In this document: one piece after another, positions 1 through 5,358 of the stretch
Position numbering within the stretch: position 1 is the first letter of the stretch
Layout of the letters: every line of letters begins with the position of its first letter
Assembly: GCA_934276695.1 (NCBI GenBank)
Contig: CAKQTF010000093.1
Location: forward strand, 1-5,358
Length of the DNA: 5,358 bases
Reading direction: 5' to 3'
Origin: an uncultured Spirochaetales bacterium
GTDB lineage: Bacteria > Spirochaetota > Spirochaetia > Sphaerochaetales > Sphaerochaetaceae
Notes under the pieces: generated by a model
What the model saw: only the letters and a program-made list of their open reading frames with translations
Databases searched by the model: none
What the model was told of the DNA's origin: nothing
Made by a program: the position numbers and the translations under genes

Positions 1-296
1 CCTATGAGATAGAGAAGGTATCAACATACTCTGACCCAGGTGCAAGATACAAGCTCCTTAAATACTGCCAGGACTCCGGCTTCCTGTATACAATAAACGA
101 ATCATCAAAGCAGCTGATTGTAATGGCTTTCTCTGACAGTGGCACATATCCGTCATTCACTCAGACTGGATGCATAGCGCTTCCTGACACTGATTATGAT
201 TCAATGGAAATAAGCGACGATGGGTCAATGATCGTTCTGTACAGCAAAGAGGAAACAGACAGATTCACAGTGCTGAATGTAAGGACAGTAGACTAG
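1..296 (+). CDS. C-terminal part of an unrecognised protein, possibly beta-propeller-like
   Basis: An open frame enters from the left edge (first full codon at base 3) and stops at TAG 294-296, giving 97 visible residues with no start in the window. Codon use matches the rest of the window, so it is probably genuinely coding. I do not recognise the family. The visible part is polar, with alternating short hydrophobic stretches (LIVMAF, MIVLYS, FTVLNV) and an ISDDGSMIVLYS segment of the type seen in beta-propeller blades (WD40 or PD40-like 'S-DG-I'). This resemblance is weak and is inference only. No signal peptide or membrane segment is visible. The last residues (RTVD) may be aberrant: a different frame continues with protein-like sequence from about base 281 to a TGA at 362-364, which suggests a one-base loss near 280. 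The product may therefore be slightly truncated. Confidence 0.7.
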   Translation, partial: YEIEKVSTYSDPGARYKLLKYCQDSGFLYTINESSKQLIVMAFSDSGTYPSFTQTGCIALPDTDYDSMEISDDGSMIVLYSKEETDRFTVLNVRTVD

Positions 297-342
297 CAAC
301 TGAAAAACCATCAGATGTCTTCCTTGACCTTACAGATAAAGA

Positions 343-376
343 CCACCTTGTGATTGAATCATGAGGTGGCCTTTGA
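343..376. terminator. Long hairpin downstream of the left-edge gene, possible bidirectional terminator
   Basis: Bases 343-354 pair with 358-369 (CCACCT against AGGTGG at the base, then two G-T wobbles, then TGAT against ATCA), leaving a 3-base loop. On the plus strand the trailing sequence is only weakly T-rich (CCTTTG). On the minus strand the hairpin is followed by TCTTTAT, a somewhat better tail. It lies about 47 bases after the TAG of the left-edge gene and at the 3' end of the minus-strand remnant, which is where a shared terminator of convergent genes would sit. The modest T-tract keeps confidence limited. Confidence 0.4.
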
Positions 377-592
377 CAATCTGCATCGCCCGCAAGTTGT
401 TCACATTAAAGCCTACAGCTGTAAGTTGTAGTGAGTCGCTTTGCAGGTGCCATGACATGAGCCCTACCCGTAGTCTGAACTATCCGGAATTTTCGGATAG
501 TTGCCTCCTCTGCCATCTCTCCGTCAGCATAAAAACCTTTTTATATGCTCTTTGATGGCAAGAATCCCTGCATCATCCAATGCGCCATCAAA
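372..592 (-). pseudogene. Decayed RhuM-family (virulence RhuM-like) gene fragment
   Basis: The minus strand here encodes protein-like blocks in successive frames that together resemble the middle of RhuM-family proteins. About 592-539 reads AIKEHIK. About 540-451 reads YADGEMAEEATIRKFRIVQ and then TTGR. Bases 432-415 read HYNLQL. About 422-381 reads TAVGFNVNNLRAMQ, followed by IVK at 380-372. In the family, as I recall it, the order is a helix-turn-helix segment ending in HIKNIF, then a GEL-EE-T-RKF-VQ-EG-R block, then YNL--I-AVGF-V-N-RA-QFRKWA---VK. Here frames change between blocks, stop codons interrupt any single frame, the FRKWA piece is missing between RAMQ and IVK, and no start or ribosome binding site is present. 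RhuM-like genes are often found in genomic islands and beside restriction-modification genes, and their biochemical role is poorly defined. The assignment rests on pattern memory without a database search; a decayed coding remnant of some kind is more certain than the family name. Confidence 0.55.
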
Positions 593-621
593 ACATGAAG
601 AGTTTTTATCCGCATGCCATG

Positions 622-650
622 TTGAAAAATATAGAACGATTCTATATAGT
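622..650 (+). promoter_or_regulatory. Sigma-70-type promoter of the MarR-MATE operon
   Basis: TTGAAA (622-627) and TATAGT (645-650) are separated by 17 bases. They match the TTGACA and TATAAT consensus at five of six positions each, with ideal spacing. Transcription would start near 657, giving a leader of roughly 36 bases before the MarR ATG. The surroundings are much more AT-rich than the flanking genes, as expected for a promoter. Start-site position is inferred. Confidence 0.62.
629..647. promoter_or_regulatory. Perfect 19-bp palindrome, probable MarR operator
   Basis: ATATAGAA (629-636), the spacer CGA, and TTCTATAT (640-647) form a perfect inverted repeat with 8-bp arms. It fills the space between the -35 and -10 boxes and overlaps the -10 box. 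MarR-family dimers typically bind palindromes of about 16-20 bp in their own promoters, so autorepression of the operon, relieved by a ligand, is the natural reading. The direct repeat AGTAAT at 658-663 and 671-676 lies just downstream and could be a secondary site; that is weak. Confidence 0.62.
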
Positions 651-692
651 TACCATTAGTAATTATCTAAAGTAATCATATAGAGAAAACAG

Positions 693-1142
693 ATGAGAGA
701 AGAGAAGGCAAAAGCACTTTTTGATGCATGCTACAAGGCAAAGAGGATTCGGGAACTGCTTCCAGAGCTCCCTGAAGGCGTTACATCATCATACATTCAT
801 TTTCTCGACGCAATTGAGAGAATGGAAAGAGAAAGAATACATGTTAAGGTGTCTGATATCAGTGATTTCCTCAGGATACCAAGGCCTGGCGTAACCAGAA
901 CAGCCAATGAGATGGAAAGGAAAGGATTCATCAGAAAGACAGAATCAGCAGAAGATGGACGCGTGACATACATCACAGTGACAGAATCCGGAAGGAAGCT
1001 ATCAGAGGCATACAATGGGCATTTCTTCTCCCAGCTTGTGCAGATGGTCCCAGACATATCAGATGATGATGCAGACTGCACTGTGAGGACCCTAGAGAAG
1101 CTCTATGGGATCATGACTGAAAGGAGGATCTCAATTGACTGA
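693..1142 (+). CDS. MarR-family winged helix-turn-helix transcriptional regulator
   Basis: This 149-residue protein has the usual MarR length and layout. An N-terminal helix for dimerisation (about 5-25) is followed by a helical region (30-48) and the DNA-binding winged helix. The helix-turn-helix is at about 52-78 (VSDISDFLRIPRPGVTRTAN, then MERKGFI), and the wing at 79-98 carries the family's D-R signature (EDGRVTYITVTESG). C-terminal helices (about 100-145) complete the dimer interface. The ATG at 693 is preferred because an in-frame TAG lies just upstream (681-683). Its ribosome site is weak (AGAGA at 682-686), unlike that of the next gene. It is the first gene of a two-gene operon and overlaps the MATE transporter by 8 bases, so it most likely represses its own promoter and the exporter until an inducing compound binds. 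The inducer cannot be told from sequence. Confidence 0.93.
   Translation: MREEKAKALFDACYKAKRIRELLPELPEGVTSSYIHFLDAIERMERERIHVKVSDISDFLRIPRPGVTRTANEMERKGFIRKTESAEDGRVTYITVTESGRKLSEAYNGHFFSQLVQMVPDISDDDADCTVRTLEKLYGIMTERRISID
1121..1137 (+). promoter_or_regulatory. Strong ribosome binding site fixing a TTG start for the MATE gene
   Basis: AAGGAGG at 1121-1127 sits 7 bases before TTG at 1135-1137, inside the end of the MarR gene. This near-ideal Shine-Dalgarno spacing supports the rare TTG start and the 8-base overlap with the regulator, whose TGA is at 1140-1142. Translational coupling of the two genes is likely. Confidence 0.8.
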
Positions 1143-2484
1143 CTCCAAGACAGATTTCACTGAAGGAAGCATAATCAGGAAGCTGACGCTTTTCATGCTG
1201 CCAGTGCTTGGAGCGCTTGTGCTGCAGGCAGCATACGGAGCAGTCGACCTGCTTGTTGTCGGACGTTTCGGCTCAACTGAAGGGCTCTCAGCAGTGTCAA
1301 CAGGGAGCCAGATGCTGAATCTGGTCACATTCGTCGTGACACAGCTTGCCATGGGGGTGACAGTCCTGATTGCCAGATACATAGGCGAAGGGAAGACAGA
1401 GAGAATCAGTTCCGTGATCGGAGGCGCACTGATTGTCTTTGCTATGATATCAGCAGTGCTATTCATCCTGCTTGTGAGCCTTGCAGAGCCTATCTCAGAG
1501 CTGATGCAGGCTCCTGATGAAGCAATACCGCTGACAGCAAGCTACATAAGGATATGCGGAAGCGGCATATTCTTCATTGTAGCATATAACCTTCTCTCTG
1601 CTGTATTCAGGGGACTCGGAGACAGCCGGTCACCGCTTTTATTCGTGCTTGTTGCATGCATAGTGAATATAGCAGGAGACCTGATCCTAGTCGCAGGATT
1701 CCATATGGACGCAACAGGCGCAGCGATTGCAACTGTCGCAGCTCAGGCCGTCAGCGTGGTATGCGCAGCAGCCATTCTATTCATGAAGAAGCTTCCATTC
1801 AGATTCAGGCAGTCGGACTTCAGGCTGAACCAGGAGTGCAGGAGATTCCTTGGAATCGGATTCCCGCTTGCACTTCAGGAATTCCTCACCCAGCTATCAT
1901 TCCTCGCACTATGCGCATTCGTGAACAGGCTTGGGCTCTCTGCATCATCAGGCTATGGAGTCGCAAGCAAGATAGTGAATTTTGCGATGCTGATCCCAAG
2001 CGCGCTCATGCAGTCGATGGCATCATTCGTTGCTCAGAATGAAGGATCCGGGAAACATGACAGGGCAAGAAAGGCCATGTATTCAGGCATAGGCATCGGT
2101 CTTGCATTCGGTGTACTTGCATTTGCCCTCACAGCACTGAAGGGAGATATGCTTTCCGGCATTTTCTCCAGTAATCCTGAGGTCGTGGAAAAAGGAGCGG
2201 AATATCTGAGGGGGTTTGCTCCGGAAACGATAGCGACAGCTGTGCTTTTCAGCATGGTAGGATATTTCAACGGGAACAATCGGACAGTATGGGTAATGAT
2301 CCAGGGGCTGATCCAGACTGTCCTCGTACGTCTTCCGCTGGCATATTACATGAGCATCAGGCCTGATGCAAGCCTTACTGGAATCGGGTTCTCGGCACCG
2401 GTATCAACTGCTGTGGGAATAGCGCTGAATATAGCCTTCTATGCATACTTGACCAGGAGGATGAGGAGAAGGCAGGGAATATGA
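1135..2484 (+). CDS. MATE-family multidrug/metabolite efflux transporter
   Basis: This 449-residue integral membrane protein has the standard length for a MATE (multidrug and toxic compound extrusion) transporter, which exports cationic or amphipathic compounds in exchange for Na+ or H+. Two six-helix halves are visible. The N half opens at about 12-45 with IIRKLTLFMLPVLGALVLQ and the VDLLVVGRFG segment. The characteristic AVFRGLGDSRSP loop is at 156-167. The C half begins at about 238-262 (FLGIGFPLALQEFLTQ). The second-half signature with QNEGSG and a basic stretch lies at 301-312, and the protein ends in a basic cytoplasmic tail (RRMRRRQGI). About twelve hydrophobic segments are evident, with no cleavable signal peptide. 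It starts at TTG behind a strong ribosome site. As the second gene of the MarR operon it is probably induced by its own substrate. Family-level assignment is firm; substrate and coupling ion are unknown. Confidence 0.94.
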   Translation: MTDSKTDFTEGSIIRKLTLFMLPVLGALVLQAAYGAVDLLVVGRFGSTEGLSAVSTGSQMLNLVTFVVTQLAMGVTVLIARYIGEGKTERISSVIGGALIVFAMISAVLFILLVSLAEPISELMQAPDEAIPLTASYIRICGSGIFFIVAYNLLSAVFRGLGDSRSPLLFVLVACIVNIAGDLILVAGFHMDATGAAIATVAAQAVSVVCAAAILFMKKLPFRFRQSDFRLNQECRRFLGIGFPLALQEFLTQLSFLALCAFVNRLGLSASSGYGVASKIVNFAMLIPSALMQSMASFVAQNEGSGKHDRARKAMYSGIGIGLAFGVLAFALTALKGDMLSGIFSSNPEVVEKGAEYLRGFAPETIATAVLFSMVGYFNGNNRTVWVMIQGLIQTVLVRLPLAYYMSIRPDASLTGIGFSAPVSTAVGIALNIAFYAYLTRRMRRRQGI

Positions 2485-2509
2485 TCTGCTAATGCCTGAA
2501 CAAAAGAGA

Positions 2510-2546
2510 GGAACAGCATGGCATAAGCCATGCTGTCCTTATTCTT
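2510..2546. terminator. Bidirectional terminator hairpin between convergent operons
   Basis: ACAGCATGGC (2513-2522) and GCCATGCTGT (2527-2536) form a perfect 10-bp stem with an ATAA loop. GG at 2510-2511 can extend the stem against CC at 2537-2538 around a bulged A. On the plus strand it is followed by CCTTATTCTT, on the minus strand by TCCTCTCTTTTG, both moderately T-rich. It lies 28 bases past the MATE stop and 26 bases past the hydrogenase stop, so it can end both transcripts. Confidence 0.75.
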
Positions 2547-2561
2547 CTGATGGATGAGCCA

Positions 2562-4307
2562 TCAGTCTTTATATGCTGGCTTCATCTCATATTCTGTATG
2601 AAGCAGATGATGCGATTTCGCTGAAAGAGGCTTATCAAGGAATTCCTTATAGATCTCAATGATCTCACTATTCTGATGCGAACACCTCTTCACGCTATTC
2701 TTATCATCCGAGTACAGACCTTCAGCCCTTTCCTCTCTTACAGCATCATCTGTGCCATAAGGCTGGCCTCCGCCTGCCACACAGCCGCCACGGCATGCCA
2801 TGATCTCTATGAAATCATAAGATGGCGCCTTTCCTGCTGCTTTGTCCTTTCTGATCTCATCCAGAAGAGGAACAGCATTAGACATACCATGGACAATAGC
2901 GACTCTGAGTTCTCTGTCCCCGCATCTGACAGAGCCTCTCTTGATCTCATCGAGCCCTCTCGCCATAGGAATATCAGGGCTCTCCATCTCCTTTCCTGCA
3001 AGGACAGCATATGCAGTCCTGACAGCTGCCTCCATGACTCCACCAGTGACACCGAAGATTGTTGCAGCTCCGGTATAAGCCCCGACAGGACTGTCTGCTG
3101 AAGACTCCTCAAGCAATCTGAAATCTATTCCATTCCTCTTAATCAGCCTTGCAAGCTCCCTTGTCGTAAGCACGAGATCAACATCCATGAAGCCTGACGA
3201 TGATGCATGGTCCCCATCCCTCTTTATCTCGCCTTTCTTTGCTGTGCAGGGCATTACAGCAACAGAGAATATCCTCTCCGGAGCAACTCCAAGCTTCTCT
3301 GCACTGTATGTCTTCTCAACTGCCCCCTGCATCATCATAGGGCTCTTTGCGGAAGAGAGATTATCAAGGAGCTCAGGGTAATACTCCTCACAGAAACTGA
3401 TCCATCCAGGGCAGCATGATGTTATCTGAGGAAGGACACCATTGCCCTTGATCCTCTCGATAAGCTCAGTACCCTCCTCCATTATAGTCAGATCGGCACC
3501 GAAATTCGTATCGAACACATAATCAGCACCAAGCCTGCGAAGAGCTGTATAGATCTTCCCAGTGGTAACTTCCCCTGGCTTCATCCCGAACTCCTCGCCT
3601 AAAGCAACACGGACAGCAGGTGCAATCTGCACCATCACAGTCTTCTCGGGGTCTACCGCAGCCCTGACAAACTCCGCACTCTCATCCTTTTCATAAATTG
3701 CCCCGACAGGGCAGTGTGTTATGCACTGCCCGCATCTGATGCATGGGCTCTCACCTAATGGCAGGCCGAAAGCAGGAGACATAGTCACCTTGTCCCCGCG
3801 TCCTGAGAACTCGAGCGCATATACGCCCTGAAGCTGCTGGCATACCTGCACACAGCGTCCGCATTTCACGCATTTCTCAGGATCCAGTACAATTGCGCCA
3901 GTTGAATCATCCTTCGCTGCGCTCACAGTCCTTGATGGGAACGGCTGATCACGGATTCCGAACTCATCTGCAAGCCTCTGTAGCTCACAGTCAGTATTCT
4001 TCACACATGTCAGGCATGACTGTGGATGAGTGGAGAGAGTCAGCTGAAGAACCGACTTCCTGACCTGGAAAAGCTCATCATCATTCGCGATTATCTTCAT
4101 TCCCTCTGCTGCCGGTGTTGAGCATGCTCTCAGGATCTTGGCACTCCCTTCCTGTTTGCATACGCAGAGGCCACATGACCCGAATGGCTTCAGATCCGGA
4201 TGATAGCAGAGTGTAGGAATATGGACTCCTGCCTTGCGCGCAGCATCAAGAACGCTTGTGCCTTCTGCCACCTCTACGGGAATTCCCTGTATAGTTAAAT
4301 GTACCAT
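2562..4307 (-). CDS. hndD: [FeFe] hydrogenase catalytic subunit, HndD/HydA type (group A3-like)
   Basis: This is the cytoplasmic catalytic subunit that interconverts H2 with protons and electrons. From ATG 4307 it is 581 residues, close to the familiar size of HndD. In order it has an N-terminal [2Fe-2S] domain (Cys34, 45, 48, 62), a His-Cys3 [4Fe-4S] site (His94, Cys98, 101, 107), two ferredoxin-like [4Fe-4S] sites (Cys146, 149, 152, 156 and Cys189, 192, 195, 199) and the H-cluster domain. All three H-cluster motifs are intact: TSCCPGW (296-302), MPCTAKK (352-358) and EIMACRGGCVAGGGQP (501-516). Glu278, Glu281, Cys298 and Ser318 line up with the proton path of clostridial CpI as I recall it. 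The start 36 codons further upstream (4415) is rejected: that extension overlaps the flavoprotein gene, while ATG 4307 has TAGGAGG at ideal distance and starts directly with the domain fold (MVHLTIQG). Oddity: Met324-Met325 replace the usual Gln-Gln of the SPQQ segment. It could equally be named hydA of a HydABC complex. Confidence 0.95.
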   Translation of the reverse strand: MVHLTIQGIPVEVAEGTSVLDAARKAGVHIPTLCYHPDLKPFGSCGLCVCKQEGSAKILRACSTPAAEGMKIIANDDELFQVRKSVLQLTLSTHPQSCLTCVKNTDCELQRLADEFGIRDQPFPSRTVSAAKDDSTGAIVLDPEKCVKCGRCVQVCQQLQGVYALEFSGRGDKVTMSPAFGLPLGESPCIRCGQCITHCPVGAIYEKDESAEFVRAAVDPEKTVMVQIAPAVRVALGEEFGMKPGEVTTGKIYTALRRLGADYVFDTNFGADLTIMEEGTELIERIKGNGVLPQITSCCPGWISFCEEYYPELLDNLSSAKSPMMMQGAVEKTYSAEKLGVAPERIFSVAVMPCTAKKGEIKRDGDHASSSGFMDVDLVLTTRELARLIKRNGIDFRLLEESSADSPVGAYTGAATIFGVTGGVMEAAVRTAYAVLAGKEMESPDIPMARGLDEIKRGSVRCGDRELRVAIVHGMSNAVPLLDEIRKDKAAGKAPSYDFIEIMACRGGCVAGGGQPYGTDDAVREERAEGLYSDDKNSVKRCSHQNSEIIEIYKEFLDKPLSAKSHHLLHTEYEMKPAYKD

Positions 4308-4320
4308 CACAAACCTCCTA
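4307..4320 (-). promoter_or_regulatory. Ribosome binding site of hndD, merged with the hndC stop codon
   Basis: Read on the minus strand, TAGGAGG (4320-4314) is followed by 6 bases and ATG (4307-4305). The first three bases of this site are the TAG stop of the upstream flavoprotein gene. This decides the hydrogenase start and points to translational coupling, which would help keep the two subunits in equal amounts. Confidence 0.85.
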
Positions 4321-5358
4321 ATGAACCGAAATGGCAGAGAACTTGCATGTATCCTTGCACACTCCGCACTTAATGCATACTGATGGGTTGATCTTATGAG
4401 GCTTCCTGACCTCACCTGTTATTGCTCCTACCGGGCATTTCCTTGAACATGCTGTACAGCCTATGCACTTCGAAGGATCTATCTCATAGCGGATCAGCTT
4501 CTTGCACTTTCCGGCTGGGCATTTCTTATCCCTGATGTGAGCCATATACTCCTCTGGGAAATACCTCATAGAAGAGAGAATAGGATTAGGCGCTGTCTGT
4601 CCGAGTGCGCATAGAGAGCCTTTTCTCATTGCAAGAGCAATCTTCTCTATTGTCTCCAGATCCTCATCTGTGCCATTGCCTGCAGTTATCTTCTCAAGTA
4701 TTCCAGAAAGCGTCTTGCCTCCGATTCTGCACGGAGCGCACTTGCCGCAGCTCTCATCAACTGTGAAGTTGAGGTAGAACTTAGCAACATCGACTATGCA
4801 GTCATCCTCATTCATGACGATCAGTCCGCCGGAACCCATCATGGATCCGATTCTCTGCAGTCCTCCGAAATCAATAGGAGTATCGAGATTCTCCTCTGTG
4901 ATCACGCCACCTGACGGTCCTCCGGTCTGAACAGCCTTGAACTTCTTGCCTCCGGAGATCCCGCCTCCGATATCATATACAATCTCCCTTAGAGTTGTGC
5001 CCATCGGAACCTCGACAAGGCCAGAGTTGCATATCTTGCCTGTAAGCGCGAATACCTTAGTTCCATGGCTGTCCTGCGTTCCTATGCTGCTGAACCATTC
5101 CCCGCCCTTCTCTATGATCACAGGAATGTTAGCCCAGGTCTCAACATTGTTGATGACAGTCGGCTTGCCCCAGAGGCCCTTAACAGCAGGAAATGGCGGA
5201 CGCGGCTGAGGCATTCCTCTGTGTCCTTCGATTGACTGCAGAAGCGCTGTTTCCTCTCCGCAGACGAATGCGCCAGCACCAAGCCTGATCTCTATATCAT
5301 AATCAAATCCTGATCCAAGGATATTCTTACCTAGAAGGCCATACTCACGGGCCTGCTT
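4318..5358 (-). CDS. hndC: NuoF-like NAD(P)H/FMN flavoprotein subunit of [FeFe] hydrogenase, HndC/HydB type (5' end outside window)
   Basis: The frame stays open to the right edge, giving 346 visible C-terminal residues of a protein usually near 600. The N-terminal thioredoxin-like [2Fe-2S] domain and the glycine-rich FMN/NADH site would lie outside. The first 48 visible codons contain [14 protein letters not shown] and SIEGHRG, then RPPFPA and [11 protein letters not shown]: the classic NuoF/HydB core. The ATG at 5214 is internal, not a start. Counting from that Met, SCGKCAPCR (Cys156, 159, 162) with Cys202 in [12 protein letters not shown] binds the NuoF [4Fe-4S] cluster. A CPAGKC pair follows (232, 237). 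Then comes a C-terminal two-cluster ferredoxin domain (Cys250, 253, 256, 260 and Cys280, 283, 286, 290). This added ferredoxin domain separates HndC/HydB from respiratory NuoF. In characterised relatives it exchanges electrons with NAD(P)H through FMN and passes them to the hydrogenase subunit, with ferredoxin as second partner (bifurcation). It lies 10 bases upstream of hndD. NAD versus NADP preference cannot be judged here. Confidence 0.93.
   Translation of the reverse strand, partial: KQAREYGLLGKNILGSGFDYDIEIRLGAGAFVCGEETALLQSIEGHRGMPQPRPPFPAVKGLWGKPTVINNVETWANIPVIIEKGGEWFSSIGTQDSHGTKVFALTGKICNSGLVEVPMGTTLREIVYDIGGGISGGKKFKAVQTGGPSGGVITEENLDTPIDFGGLQRIGSMMGSGGLIVMNEDDCIVDVAKFYLNFTVDESCGKCAPCRIGGKTLSGILEKITAGNGTDEDLETIEKIALAMRKGSLCALGQTAPNPILSSMRYFPEEYMAHIRDKKCPAGKCKKLIRYEIDPSKCIGCTACSRKCPVGAITGEVRKPHKINPSVCIKCGVCKDTCKFSAISVH

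Larger units (their letters stand above)
297..692. other. Gap between genes: hairpin, gene remnant and MarR promoter
   Basis: This stretch of about 400 bases holds no intact gene. It contains a possible frameshifted tail of the left-edge gene (to 364), a long hairpin (343-369), a decayed minus-strand RhuM-like sequence (about 372-592), and the promoter and operator of the MarR-MATE operon (622-650). A 64-codon plus-strand open frame at 361-555 lies antisense to the remnant, has no ribosome binding site and looks accidental. Confidence 0.75.

Noticed and set aside
480..500. Perfect 7-bp inverted repeat CTATCCG/CGGATAG with a 7-base loop
   Set aside because: It falls inside the remnant's TIRKFRIV coding block and has no T-tract or promoter nearby, so it is most simply a by-product of the old codons.
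361..555. 64-codon plus-strand open frame in the gap before the MarR gene
   Set aside because: It has no ribosome binding site, its composition is not protein-like, and it lies antisense to the RhuM-like remnant blocks.
797..1466. Minus-strand open frames opposite the MarR and MATE genes
   Set aside because: They are antisense shadows of well-supported genes and show no domain features or ribosome sites.
1656..2279. Additional open frames inside the MATE gene on both strands
   Set aside because: The MATE frame explains this stretch fully with conserved family motifs; the others are frame shadows.
2676..3419. Plus- and minus-strand open frames overlapping the hydrogenase gene
   Set aside because: They run through the conserved H-cluster domain coding sequence in other frames and are not independent genes.
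4937..5209. 90-codon plus-strand open frame opposite the flavoprotein gene
   Set aside because: It is antisense to conserved NuoF-like sequence and has no supporting signals.
5212..5214. ATG at 5214 as the start of the NuoF-like gene
   Set aside because: The frame continues to the window edge with conserved NuoF motifs ([14 protein letters not shown]), so this Met is internal and the gene is cut by the window.
1135..5358. A functional link between the MarR-MATE operon and the hydrogenase
   Set aside because: The operons converge, are separated by a terminator hairpin and share no regulatory sequence that I can see; adjacency alone is not evidence.

Overview
The window reads as chromosome of an anaerobic, hydrogen-metabolising bacterium. 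The evidence is a group A3-like [FeFe] hydrogenase operon, strong Shine-Dalgarno sites (AAGGAGG, TAGGAGG) and a sigma-70-type promoter. A clostridial or other Firmicutes-type host is plausible, but this is inference. Codon choice leans heavily on AGG/AGA for arginine and on A-ending codons such as TCA, GCA, ACA and ATA, with moderate GC. No single taxon can be named from the sequence alone.

Layout. Bases 1-296 (+) hold the C-terminal end of an unrecognised protein, possibly beta-propeller-like; a good-looking continuation in another frame up to 364 suggests a recent frameshift. A long hairpin follows (343-369). Bases 372-592 contain a decayed minus-strand remnant that I read as a RhuM-family gene, spread over all three frames. 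Bases 622-650 are a well-formed promoter with a perfect 19-bp palindrome between its -35 and -10 boxes. It drives a two-gene plus-strand operon: a MarR-family regulator (693-1142) and a MATE-family efflux transporter (1135-2484), whose TTG start overlaps the regulator's stop. A hairpin at 2513-2536 closes this operon and also lies just past the convergent operon.

The right half (2562-5358) is read on the minus strand. It carries the [FeFe] hydrogenase catalytic subunit (HndD/HydA type, 581 aa from the start chosen here) and, upstream of it, the NuoF-like flavoprotein subunit (HndC/HydB type), which runs off the window edge. Only 10 nt separate them, and the upstream stop codon is part of the hydrogenase ribosome binding site. 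In characterised relatives these subunits, with a NuoE-like subunit, couple NAD(P)H and ferredoxin to H2 by electron bifurcation or confurcation. The NuoE-like gene would be expected beyond the right edge.

MarR and MATE form a self-contained regulated drug or metabolite export unit with no evident functional link to the hydrogenase. I found no CRISPR, tRNA or rRNA gene, intact mobile element or clearly new system. The points most worth a second look are the RhuM remnant, the operator inside the promoter, the possible frameshift at the left edge, and a Gln-to-Met change beside the hydrogenase active site.
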